Shown: positions 12,320-24,260 of the stretch, one piece after another
Layout of the letters: each line of letters opens with the position of its first letter
Numbering within the stretch: position 1 is the first letter of the stretch
Source: Lumnitzera littorea
Taxonomy: Eukaryota; Streptophyta; Magnoliopsida; Myrtales; Combretaceae
Direction of reading: 5' to 3'
Assembly: GCA_024138015.1 (NCBI GenBank)
Contig: JAMXBB010000004.1
Location: 12,463,941-12,527,940 of the forward strand
Length of the DNA stretch: 64,000 nucleotides
Program-made: the position numbers and the translations under genes
Notes under the pieces: model-generated
What the model was told of the DNA's origin: nothing
The model's input: only the letters and a program-made list of their open reading frames with translations
Databases searched by the model: none

Positions 12320-14748
12320 GCATATACATTTCGAATTTAAGTTGACATTTTAATTATCTCCAAGCATGTTCTTTTAATATATGTATGTATGCATGTATAG
12401 TAGATATATGTACCTATACTTGGTATTTTCATTTTATAGAATTCTGTATGTATATGTATGTTGGACGTGATGATTATATATATGTATTTATGTATAATAT
12501 TATCTATATTAGGTATTTTAGTATATATATATATATACATGTAATATAACCATATATGTACATAGGTATATAAAGTACAATTATGTGTATATTTATACTC
12601 ATACATACAGTATATAAGATATATTTAAGGTTAAGATAATTTAGTACATAAGTATATTATACATATAAACACACATTTATGAATAGCATTGTATAAGTAG
12701 AAATACGACAATATTTGAATAGTATGTATATATTATATTATAATATTAATTTAATAAATATGAAAGTATATATATATATGTACCGCAACTTTATAGAAAT
12801 TATAATAAATAATTAAATTAGAAAATTTAATAAAATATAGCAATAAATATTAATATATATAACGTAAAATAGAACAAAATAAGAAAATATAGGAAAAAGT
12901 ACAAAGGTGATACGTAGCACTCTCATATACTGCCACATCATCACTTAATATAAATTAATTAATTTTCATAATTTAAAATAATAATAAAATAATTAATTAA
13001 AAAGGTAATAAAGTAGAAAATTTTGAATTAATAAGTCTTAAACCTTAAAAATTAGCAAAAATGAGTAGTTATAATAAAATAGACTTAAATAAGAAAATTA
13101 CAAATTATATGATTCAAATCATTATTAAATGATAATTAGACTAAGAAAAGCTTAAAATAATATTTTATAATCATATAAGACAAAATAATGAATTTCGCAA
13201 TATTTTTATATCATATTTAAAACTGCGGGTTATAACGTCCAAAACAGACCTCGTTATGAAAAAGTACGTTTGAAAACGATCAAAATGGACTGAGTTCATA
13301 AAAATCCAAGTTAAATCGAAAATGTTATATACGATTAGTTGAAAAGCTCAAATTGTTAATTTCATACAAACCAATAGCTAATTTAAGGAAACAGTACAAA
13401 ATAGAATATTAGTTTAGTTATTTAATTCCCACACTTACTACTTTTCATATTCTCTTAATTTCAGGTGATTACAATATGGATATTGACTTACTAGTCGATT
13501 ATTACGATCCTTGACTCTAAGGATGTCTGAGTGAGTATTCCTAATAATTCCGTACTTACTTGTGTATGTAGATAATGAATATTAATTGTTATTAATAATT
13601 AAATGTTGTATAGGGCTAGTTTATGCTTGTGTATGAAACTGTTTGATAATATTGAATTTACTTTAAAGTATGATAATGTTATGTTTGCTGCATAGTAAAT
13701 TCAATAGGAACTAATCTGTCTCTGACTTTGTTGATCACTAAATAAAAGGACTTAACATTATTTAACTTGAATGAACTAAATTGAAACATGCATAATCATG
13801 TACTGCATAACTAATTTTGGCCGTCACATCATATGGAGGTAGCGAGAGGCTATACGTAGATTGATTATTTGTGATTATAGTTTTTCGTACGATGTACACG
13901 TGCGATATGACTTTATCTTGGCCTGTGAGAACATTAGGCATTGGAAGTGCCAATCGCCTAGCTAAGGATCGAATCTAGAGGCTTCCGTTTAAAGGTAAGT
14001 GAAGGCTGTGTGAACTTACTCATAATCATACGTAAAACTAAGTTTTGACTAAAACTAAAAATGGATATACCATTATCTTTTTGCATGCGAAATGCGGAGT
14101 TTCATTGTTACGTAAGTTCTAATATGATACTCAAATCTGATTGGTGCCGATGTATCTCTAACCTTGATTTCAAAGGGCATTAAATTTGAGTTGTATGCAA
14201 TACTTGGTCACCTGCATGTATTTATATGGCATACTAATTGTTCATGCATTCATTTAATTGAATTAAATTGTTGTATAACTTATTTGTTGTATGGTTGAGG
14301 GAATATCTCACTAAGCTAGTTAGCTTATATCCTCATAATTTGCTTATGTAGGTTGATTTGTTCATAGATCTAAGCCGCAAGATGTTCGAGGTTGGTAGTT
14401 CATCATTGGGTTAATGTGAGAGTAAGATTAGTGATGAAAGTGAACTTATACTATTGTATTTAGATTCTAAACCTTAATATGTAATGTAATGTCTTACTTG
14501 TTTGTAATCTAAAGTATTACAGACTTATTATCTATAATTATCTTAAATGTGTGTTATTTATAATTTAATAGTATTGTGATCATTATCATGTAATGATATT
14601 ACTTATGCGTGCTTAACTCTAGGTTGTTAGTTGTAGTAGTAGTCTTATATATCATATGAAGGGTTGTCAATTGAAAAAGAAAATCAATCTACAGTTTTTT
14701 GTATGATATACGACGACTACCATGACTAGTCCCCCTCGAGTCAAAACA
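12319..14748 (-). mobile_element. LTR-L family copy B3 (inverted, 3' truncated)
   Basis: Read on the minus strand it starts near 14748 with a decayed TGT...CTCGAGGGGGACTAG version of the B-type start. It runs through the B module (13440-14700) and the common half, and stops in the TA-rich block near 12319. It is inserted in another inverted B-type fragment (14754-15589). About 1.2 kb of its 3' end is missing, together with the 3' part of the host copy, so a deletion removed both. Confidence 0.75.
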
Positions 14749-14753
14749 GTGCA

Positions 14754-15589
14754 CATGTACAATATGAATTTACCTTGGCCCACAGAATTACTAGGAGTTA
14801 GAGGGGCCAACCGCCTGGTAAAGGGTTGAGTATAAAGACCTTTGTTTAAGGGTAAGTAAGGACTGTAAGGGCTCACTCATAATCATATCTAAAACTTTGT
14901 TTTAAACCAAAACCAAACAGACTATTTCTACTTAAATACGAAACGTAAAGTAATGCAATTAGATGAGTTTAGGTATGATATACGGATTTGACTAGTGCCA
15001 TGTAATCTATAACCTTGACTTCAGAGGGTGTTAAATTTAAGTCGCATATAATACCTAGTCAAATATATGTATTCATGTAGCATTCTGCATGATCATGCAT
15101 TCATATGCTTAAAACTAATGTTTGACTAACTTGTTTATTTGTATGGTTGAGGGATAACTTACTAAGCTTTATAGCTTATACCCTTGCAAACTTTTAATGC
15201 GGGATCATCTTTTTGATAAAGTTAGCTGAGGAATGCTCGGGGTCAATTTTGGAAACTTTTTGGAAAAGTGTGGTGTAGATAAAGAGAGAGTCAAGTGGAT
15301 ATATGGTAAACTCTAAGTTAGAAACATTTTCAATACTTTGTTATTAATGTAGCTACATTAATGACAATTTCGAGTAGTGTATAACTTATTTAGTTTTGTA
15401 CTTTATAAATTTTATATTATTATAAGTATGTTATGAAATATCTTTGACTATTTACTCTTGGACAACTAGTTGTAGTAATAGCTTTGTATGTTGTATAAAA
15501 GATTGTTGATTGGAAGGAAAATCAATCTATAGCCTTTTGTACTCTATGTGGCTCTTATCACGACTAGACCATTCTTAGGTCGTAATGCA
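14754..15589 (-). mobile_element. LTR-L family fragment B4 (inverted, 5' module only)
   Basis: The minus strand matches the B-type 5' module, including the ACCTAGTC-like start region near 15550-15589 and the segment equivalent to 1990-2570 of B1. It is the older host of B3 and only the 5' part remains. It ends on the right at a degraded TGCATTACGACC start. Confidence 0.65.
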
Positions 15590-15689
15590 TAGCCTTAAAA
15601 ATTGAGTCTGATTCAACTAATTGCTGGCCTATATGATTCAATGTTTTCGAATTGATTTTGCCTAATACATACCTCTAATTGAAACTACC

Positions 15690-16300
15690 AACTACCTAGA
15701 GAAGGTGTAATCGGATAACGAAAGTTTAAGTTAATTTTGGTTTAAATCAAATAATAAACATATTCATAAAATCTTAAAGCATATAGTCAAGCACCAAAAA
15801 TATGACATAGAGTATTATGCTATAATTTCAAATTAATTATGGGTCACATTTAAGACAACATATAGTCATGCAACAAACGATTCATATAATTTACAAGCAC
15901 ATATTTTTTATTATATATGCACGTAATGTTTTTCTTATATCATGTGACTAGACGATTGACAATAAAATCTTTAAAAAAGAAAAATTTACAGCACATTATA
16001 CACTGCGGTTCAATTTGTTTTTTCCTAAGCCAAAAGTACACAAACTTACATCTTAAAATTTTCTCAACTATTTGGCCAAAAAAACAAAAAAAAAAAAAGG
16101 AAAACACATTTTCTCAACTATATATAAACCAAAGACATAAAAACTACCTGTTTCTCCAATTTGAATTGCACACCGTAATTCTCTTTTCTTTTATATGAAG
16201 TGATTTTGGTTATGCCCCTTTCCAAATTGCGTCGACATCTGTCCCCACTTCCCATTTAAAAACATGTATTAGTACAATCCATCATCTTCCGTATTTTGTG
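15690..16300 (+). repeat. Dispersed repeat R1, copy 1 (about 600 bp)
   Basis: This segment is clearly homologous to 38820-39390 in the same orientation. Shared stretches include ATTATGGGTCACATTTAAG, TGCACGTAATG, GAAGTGATTTTGGTTATGCC and GCGTCGAC. No terminal inverted repeats are obvious. It could be a duplicated upstream region or a non-autonomous element; the nature is unknown. Confidence 0.75.
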
Positions 16301-16800
16301 GGATATAAGTATACATTCTTATGTATAGTGTGATTGTTATGATTTCATAGTATTAAATAGGATAAAACCTTTTTGTGCTCTATTTGATTGGTATATTTGG
16401 CTATGGTACTAAGTAGAAGAGATCCTAAAGTATTGGACAAAAATTCAAAAATTTATACCATATATTTGATGGTGCGAAAATCTATTTCATATTATATAAA
16501 ATAAATATATCTTTATAATTCCAAAAAAACCTACACCAAATTCCAAATCACAATATTCACAATATTGAACTTTATTATAATTTATATTATGAATAATTAA
16601 ATTTCATTTTTAAAAATTTCTCAATCATAAAAATATATATTAAGTACTATGCACATTAAATATGGTACACTAGAGTTATATTGTTCTACAATCTTTGTAC
16701 TATACGATCTAGATCTACTTATCTTGTCAAGTTCTAGTAACCAAACATTATCTTAGTCATCAATATTTCATCAATTTTTTAATTGAACCTCGAAACTATT
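16301..16800. other. Unassigned AT-rich spacer
   Basis: No supported gene or repeat is present. Confidence 0.4.
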
Positions 16801-16986
16801 TTGTCCCATTCAAGTTTTCAGCTTTTGCAAGTAGAGATTTTTTTGAACACCATTAATGTTAAGTACGTAGTTTGCTCTAATTGGTCTGTGTACACTAGAG
16901 AAAAAAAGGCGTTGTCCCATCCAAGTTTTCAGCTTTTGCAAGTATAGACCTTTTTAAACACCACTAATTTTTTCATTAATGTTAAG
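16801..16986 (+). repeat. Local direct repeat, about 110-bp unit
   Basis: The phrase TGTCCCAT(T/C)CAAGTTTTCAGC occurs near 16802 and again near 16914, each followed by the same context through CATTAATGTTAAGTA. The tail of the second unit (CTCTAATTGG...TACACTA) resumes at about 17718, after the hAT-like insertion at 16987-17704. This shows the unit was duplicated before the insertion. Confidence 0.7.
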
Positions 16987-17704
16987 TAGGGGTGAGTGGG
17001 TACAAGTGGGGAGGATGTAAATTTTTGTACCCGAGACCTATCTTATGATATTTGGAACCACCTTATACTCTATAAATTTTATAAGGTACCTTATAGAACC
17101 TATATTTTTTCTTTCTTTTTACTTTATCTTCTTTGGAAATATTGTACTAATATGTAATTAATATTAAATATATAACTATACTAATGAATCAAATAGTAAT
17201 ATTTGCAAAGTTCTTATATTTGCAATACATCTAACACAATATAAAACTTTAGTGAGTAGAATAAAGAACGATCTCTACAATTCAAAACATTTAACCCTTG
17301 ATTGGGTCATGCCAAATTAATTTTTTTTTTTCTTTCAAATCATCGAAATAAATTTTTATCAAATCATAAAATTGTTATTTGCAAAATACAAAAACAAGGT
17401 TTTACCTAAGAAAAGAAAAAGAGAGTAGAATAAGACAATAAACACAAGAGTATGCAATTTTAGAGTTTTCTTATAGAATGGTGTATGATACCCTAAAATC
17501 TACATTCTATATATATTAAAATACAAGTTCCAAAATCGATACAAAGTACCCTAATGTCATACCTGTATCCTATCTTATGGGAGCGATTCTACGAAATTAC
17601 TATCCAAAACCTACCTTATGAAACTCTTTAATCATCCAAAACTTATCTGATAGAATAAGGTTTGAATGAGTATCATGTATAACAAAGTTATCTACTCAAT
17701 CCTA
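16987..17704 (+). mobile_element. hAT-like non-autonomous element, 718 bp
   Basis: The left end reads TAGGGGTGAGTGGGTA. The right end, read inverted, is TAGGATTGAGTAGATA, so the terminal inverted repeats match at about 11 of 16 positions. Eight-base flanks ATGTTAAG (16979-16986) and ATGTTTGG (17705-17712) match at 6 of 8, the length expected for hAT target duplications. Independent support comes from the local direct repeat, which the element interrupts. No transposase frame is present. Confidence 0.6.
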
Positions 17705-17741
17705 ATGTTTGGTAGATAACATACTCTAATTGGTTTACGTA

Positions 17742-17960
17742 CACTATAAGAAAAAAAAAAAAAAGTGTTTGCCATAAAGCTTTTGGTTATCCTAAAAACC
17801 TCTTCCAATGAATCATTCCATGGGATTAACCGTTGGCAAAAGCTTGAGGGCATGGTTCTTGCAACTAAAAAGAAAAATGTTGTTGGTAAAAGTAAAATCT
17901 TTGCGAACAACAATTTAACCTTTTACGACGACATATTTAGTTTGGTTAGGTTGCCATAAC
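17742..17960 (+). repeat. Possible CACTA-type element end
   Basis: CACTATAAGAAAA followed by an A-run resembles the CACTACAAGAAAA terminus of plant CACTA elements. Internal GTTGTTGGTAAAAG-like words fit subterminal repeats. No opposite terminus or 3-bp duplication was found. Confidence 0.25.
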
Positions 17961-18441
17961 AATAGCATTTGCATTATGCCAACAAAATATTTTGTTGGGA
18001 CAAAGTAATAATAATTTTAAAAAATTACTTGTCCTATTATGCGAGTAAAATATTCTTCACATATATCTTTTACTTTTTATTGCACTAATTTTTCTTTAAA
18101 CATCAACATTATATTTATGAAATATTATCACTAGCAAAAAACTAAAAATCAATAATTACAAAACCTTTAGTAAAATTCAACATTGCATGAGTCAGAAAAA
18201 TACAACAAATACATAATGTATTAAGTCGCTAGATAGGGGGAAAAAATGTAGATACACACAGAAACCACATCTTAGTATTGTAATTAAGAAGCATAAATAT
18301 TTGATTCTATATATTCAATTTTCACTAGTAGAACCAATCTCCAATTTTGCCCTTGAGTCCCATCAATGTTTCACCTCTGCTAGCTCTTGCATGAGGGTTA
18401 TTCCCAGTTGTCCATCAAGTCATCGCCACAAAGGCTCGTAC

Positions 18442-19628
18442 TTAAGGCTTAATAGAAACTAGTTGAGCTTCTTCAGCTGGTAATCCAGGCTCTGCCACTG
18501 AATTATCATTTGATGTCAGTGAGAGAAAATAAAAAATATTAAAATAAATTATATTTGATAAGAGCAAAATCTAAATCTGTTGAGTTACCTATTTTGTTAA
18601 TTGGAAGACCGTCAACATCAGAACTAGCGTCTGCAAAAGGAGGCAACAAGAAACTTGTGTTGGCATTAAAAAAAAAAATGAAAGAAAGAAAGAAAAAACT
18701 ATGATAAGTACAAAGGCTGTTTGGTGCTTATAAATACTATCTTCAACTGAAGTGAAGCAAAGAAAAGGCAATCGACGAGAAAGCATGAGTGAAGGGACTA
18801 GGGAGGGAGGGAAAAAGAATTGCAAAAGGAAAAATTAACGCTTATCAAAAATAAAAAATAAAAATAGGAAAAAAAAGACAGACATATTTCAAAATATAAG
18901 CAATGCGTGGAAGCATATACAACACCCAGTTGAATCAGTACAGGGAGAAATTATAGACCCTTGGAATGAACATCTATATCGTAGCTGTATCTTATATCTA
19001 GCAACGTAGAAAACTTCCAAATTTGAATTATGGGATATCTCAAATTTTTCCTCCAAAACCAAATTAAAATAAGACCTATGTAATAAGTTTCTGGCCACCT
19101 ATACTGACATAGAAGTAAAATGGTTCACTTTCTTTACCCTTTACATCTCCAAGACATGCTTGATTCCATTTGAAAATGCAACAAAAAACCAACATGAAAA
19201 GCTGATAACAAAAGTGAACGCATCAGTGCATTAATAATGCTACACCTGTAAAAAGATGCCCATTTATCTCATCCTCAAGTTCAACCATAACTGGCTCACC
19301 ACTTTTGAATTCGACACCTACATGGAGAAAAATATTCAATAAGATTAAATTCTAGAATAAACAATTTTCTAGCAATACAATTTTTCAATGAAACTTCAAA
19401 TGAAAAGGGGAAATAAAAGGAAAAAGATATACCATTTAGTAATGATTTGACAACCCAAATGGCATGTGATCAGAATCTTAAAGCGACTACGGCTCTTCTA
19501 TAACATGAATTCAAGACAGTATTCCCGTCCTTGATGACATTAAGAACATAATTTGAAAAACCTTAATAAAGCAGCATCATCTAACGCTGCCAAGCCATCA
19601 TCAATGAATACGATCCTACACCATGTAA
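18442..19628 (-). pseudogene. Four 3'-terminal exons of an unrecognised gene (decayed or error-containing)
   Basis: Four minus-strand segments read as exons with GT/AG borders and matching phases: 19433-19628, 19246-19317, 18589-18630 and 18442-18497, ending in TAA at 18442-18444. The first contains FIDDGLAALDDAALL, then NVIKDGNTVLNSCYRR and AIWVVKSLLN. The second contains EFKSGEPVMVELEDEI, the third ASSDVDGLPINKI, and the last AEPGLPAEEAQLVSIKP. The composition is protein-like, unlike the surrounding AT-rich DNA. The first exon needs one extra T in the T-run at about 19554-19558 to stay in frame. It also has a TGA stop about eight codons before AIWVV that could be a C-to-T change of CGA. I do not recognise the protein. 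Upstream exons between 19640 and 21945 could not be placed. This may be a recently dead gene, or a live gene with assembly errors. Confidence 0.4.
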
Positions 19629-19639
19629 CTGTGGATTTA

Positions 19640-21945
19640 AGAAAAATTCCAATCACAAGGATGGATCTCAATGGTATCACTCAAAGCTATTTTCAATTTC
19701 GTAGACATTAGAGGTAACTACCTTATTCTGTATGGGAAAACCAAAAAACCACTTGTAATGTAATGAAGCATATCAAATTATTAGGAAATATACTAGAGAT
19801 CTAAACCTCCAGAGATGAATTTTTTATGATGCAATCAAGTCCTGGTCCACTATTCCATGAGCATCTGCTCATGTGGCAATTTTAGGTTTTTTTTTCTTTT
19901 TTTTATTAATGCAGGTAAGTGTGTCAATGGCTATGTCACCCCCAATCTTCTTCCCTCCATCTTTTTAATTCTCACGCTCTTATAAGGAAAATAAAAAAGA
20001 AAAAACACTCCCTATGCACATGACCTGCAACCAGCCATGAACGTAAGGATTGTTGATTTTTCATTTGACTTTTTGCAGCTGTTATAATATAATGGAACTA
20101 GTTTTTGCTACATGCACATCATTATGAATTAAAGGATTGTTGATTCTTCCATTCACTATATCGTGGAAAATTATGTCTCATGGAAAGTTTTTAGACATTA
20201 CTATAGAAGATCATTACTATTACATATACCCATTATGAAGATAGAAGCAAAGAAAATTAAAGAAGCTAGGTACATAGAAACAAAAGTCACCAGCCTACCA
20301 TGAAAATGATGCCCCATACTAAAACTCAATAGGGGTTAGAATAATTTTTTATAGTAAGAAATTTTATCACCAAAAGTACTAAGGTGTAACAAACCAAAAA
20401 CAAATGGAGAAATATAAATTGACTAGCAAACTACAGTAATATAACGTTCTACAAAATATTGCTTTCAAAACTAAGCTTGAGGACATCCACACCTTTTTGA
20501 CTGTAAGGGTACCTTATAAGCTATTCACAAAGAACCAATCTGCCCTTGAACATAACCATCAAGAAAATCCTGTTTGCTTCACCAATCCTTCACAATCGAC
20601 ATAATGCCCAAATGAAAGTACTGTTTGTATGATTTTCCAGATTTATTGTAGATTTTGGCATTGATTCCCAAAGCTAAGTCTCCTCAAACTAATTTATTTT
20701 ACAGTAGGATAGAATCAAAAAACATGCAAGGTCATAATGAATTTAAGCTAAGTTCAAAGTTCCAAAATGTCTTAAACATAAGATTCTTAAGACAAAACAA
20801 GATAGCATCCCAAAAGCAAGCTCTTTTTTCTCTCCTATTGTAGAAATACATTTTCTGTGTCTACAAATAACAAGTAAAGTTTTAACAGTAAACCACCACA
20901 ACAGCCATATCAAATTTCTCTAACAAGAACACATAAACAGAAATCAATAGTTTTCCTACTTCACACAAACTATGTGGAATAAATCAATATGATATAATAA
21001 AGTTTCACATGATAACAAGCAAGCACCGTTAGGGAACCGAATTTTGAATATCCATTTCTCAACTCCAGAAACAATGATTGATCATCTTTAGTTAAAGCAA
21101 GCTTACTAGAAGATGTCTTGCATTCATTTTGTCTTACAATGATGAGAATTACAACTGTAAAGGTGATCATAAAGAATCTCAAGAGAAAGTTTCAAAGCAA
21201 CGGGTGTTTTCGAAGAGAGTATTCCTTATAAACCTCTATAAAGCAAGTTTTTCAGTTGGGGCAAATAATGAAAATAAAACCTCATAATGCATATTATAGT
21301 TGACAGTCTTTTGCTAATTTTACAAACTTTAATAGATGTGAAAGGAACTCCATAACTCCCTTTCTTATGAAGACACTAAAAGAAGAAAGATAAGAAGGTG
21401 AGGGAGAGAGGGCAAAAAGGAGAGAAAAGTCAGTTAGTTCTGTTTGACTTTTCACTTCTAATTTTCCCTCAACTTGTTCTACCGGAAATTTAAGAAGTAA
21501 GAGAGAGAGAAGAGAAGAGGAAAGTCGATAAGAATGTTCTATTTGACATTTCAATTCTAGTTTTCACTTAACTTTGCTATACTTCTGTTTCGATTGCGTC
21601 CAAAGTCTCTGAAATCCAGATTTTGGAATGATTCTGACAAATACACAAGCTGGTAATCACCACCCACCTCTTATGTAAAGTTGCTATGTAAAGCATCAAA
21701 AGCCAAGTATATACTTACATAAATGTATTAATTATTTGTGCTGCGGAGCTGTAAATATATATAATCCTATCTCACATACATAACTCACAATATAATTAGC
21801 ACTGTAAAATATAAGTACTACTTAGCTCATAATATAATTAATATTTTAAAAAGTATGTACTCCTAAAGAGCTTGCGTAGAGCTAAATAGTCAATCAATCA
21901 CAATTATTGTGGTCAATCCTTTAGTACACAAAGTGATTAAATATG
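19640..21945. other. Non-repetitive region, upstream part of the minus-strand gene-like locus
   Basis: No LTR-L or LTR-A sequence is present and base composition is less extreme than in the LTRs. It may hold introns or further exons of the locus at 18442-19628; for example 21010-21150 has an open minus-strand stretch with TSSSKLALTKDDQSLFLEL. I could not connect it with confidence. Confidence 0.35.
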
Positions 21946-21950
21946 AACAT

Positions 21951-24260
21951 TGTAAATCCTGTAAATTTAACCATTTGAGTGTAAAATTAAACTTGAATAC
22001 CATAAAAAACTTTAGCATCAATTATAAAATGAATAAATATAACTCAACAGTATTTTAACCATAGTCGATCGCAATTATCGATTAAATCGCATAATCGCGT
22101 ATAAACCCTAACAAAAACGTTAAAATAACTCGTAAATATTATAAACATAATAAGTACTAATTAAATTAATAATTTTCATAAAATCTCAAAATTAATTTAT
22201 AAATATTAATTTTATGGTTTTTATGTTTGGAAAAATTTAATATATTTTTTTATTTTCCTTTTTCTTCTTTTTTTTTCCCTTCTTTTTTTTTTCTTTGTTT
22301 TTTTCTTCTTCCTAATTCTCCTTGTTGCCACATTGGTTCGCTGGAAAAAATGCAATAGCCCATGTATCAAATTGCAAATAACAAGTGTCACTAAATTAAA
22401 GGACAAGGGACAAATGTAATAAAGCATCTATCTTATCCTAATTAATGCCTAATCTAAGTGGATTTGCTTCTTTATTTTCTATTTTATTTGTTTCATTTCC
22501 TCCTACTGTTGCTTGCATTTAGAGAACCTAGGAAACAACAAAACTGAAAAAAAAAAAAAACCAAGCAAAACTCACACACATATCTTAGCAAATACTAAAG
22601 AGAAGAAGAAGAAGAAGAAGAAATTGAGGGGATTTTAATCATTCATTTTACTAAAGAATTAAGGTAGGTATATTTATTTATTTTAGTGCGTATATCTATA
22701 TTCCATAACATGTACATGTATATTGGGTATCCTTTTTATTTTATTATGTATGTATGCATGAATATATATGTATATTATATATATTATAAAGTATGTACAC
22801 TTATGTGTATATAATATATATATACTATATATTTCCTTATGTATGAGTACACGTGACTAAGTATATATATGTATATGTACATAGTATTTTTTTAGGATAT
22901 AATATGTATGTGTAAATGGGTATATACATGTGTATATGTACTTAGTAATTATTTTTATTATACGATGTATAAAAAATAAGTATACATATGTGATATATAT
23001 ATGTATTATGTATTTCAGTATGTACATAAGTAAGTATTTAGTCTTTTCTTTATGTAAGTATATATATATATATATATATATTTGTAGGCGTGAATATATA
23101 TATATAGTATTTTGATTTTTTTATTATATCTATGTATACGTGTATAGTAGGTATATGTATGTATATTTATACTTAGTATTTTCATTTTATAAAAATTTTT
23201 ATATATATTTGTACATGTAGTGGCTGGACATAATATGTATGTATTATATTATTAATTGTATTTTGTATTTTTGTACATATATATATGTAATACATGTATA
23301 CGCATATAAAGTATAAATACGTATATATTAGATTTATATGTATAGTATATGTATATTTAAGGTTAAAATAATTTAATACATAAAGTATATTATACGTATA
23401 AATGTAGGTATATGATTAGTATTGTACACATAGGAATATGAGCATATTTAAATAGTACATATATAATATACTATAATTTAATTTAATTAATAAAGTAATT
23501 TAATAAATAGAAATAAATATTTAGGTGCATTGTAATTTAGGAAAAAGTAAAATAAATAAGTAAATTAGAAAATTTAATAAAATATAGTAATAAGTAATAA
23601 TAGAAAAATATACCGTAAAATACAAGAAATAGAAAAATAATAGAAAATATGAAAAATGCAAGTATAACACGTAGCACTCCCATGTGCTACCACATCATCA
23701 CTTATATATAAATTAAGTAAATTTCGTAATTAATAATATTAATTAATTAATTAGAAAATTGATAAAGTAGAAAAATTGGAATTAATAAATCTTAAACCTT
23801 AAAAATAAGTTAAAATGAGTAATTATAGTAAAATAGACCTAAAATAAGAAAGTTACAAAAATATACGACTCAAATAATTATTAAATTGTCATTATACTAA
23901 GAAAAGCTTAAATTAATATTTTATAACTAATTAAGTCAAAAAAATGAAGTTTATGATATTTTTATATCATAGTCTCAACTATGAGTTACAACGTTCAAAA
24001 CGAATCCCACTACGAGATAGTACACTTGAAAACGATCGAAATGAATTATAAGTTTATAAAAATCCGAGTTAAATTGAAAAAGTTATACGCACTTAGCATA
24101 AAAGCTCGAACCGAGCATTTCATAACAATAGATAACTAATTTAAGTAATTAGTATCAAATATATGAATAGCTTAGTCATTCCACTTAAATACTCATTACC
24201 TTTCATATTCCTTAAATGTTAAGTGATTCCGATACGGATACCGATTTATCCAAATGAACT
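21951..24260 (-). mobile_element. Solo LTR D1 (inverted), left piece carrying the 3' half
   Basis: It starts TGTAAATCCTGTAAATTTAAC, the inverted 3' terminus of the family, immediately after AACAT (21946-21950). The identical AACAT follows the other terminus at 29345-29349, so the whole unit is bounded by a perfect 5-bp duplication. C3 splits it at 24261. The net length of D1 without C3 is about 3.6 kb. The TA-rich block lies at about 22670-23480. Confidence 0.8.

Noticed and set aside
15917..16198. Open frame of 93 codons in repeat R1 copy 1
   Set aside because: The frame is not kept in R1 copy 2 (39006-39200), where the sequence is otherwise similar.
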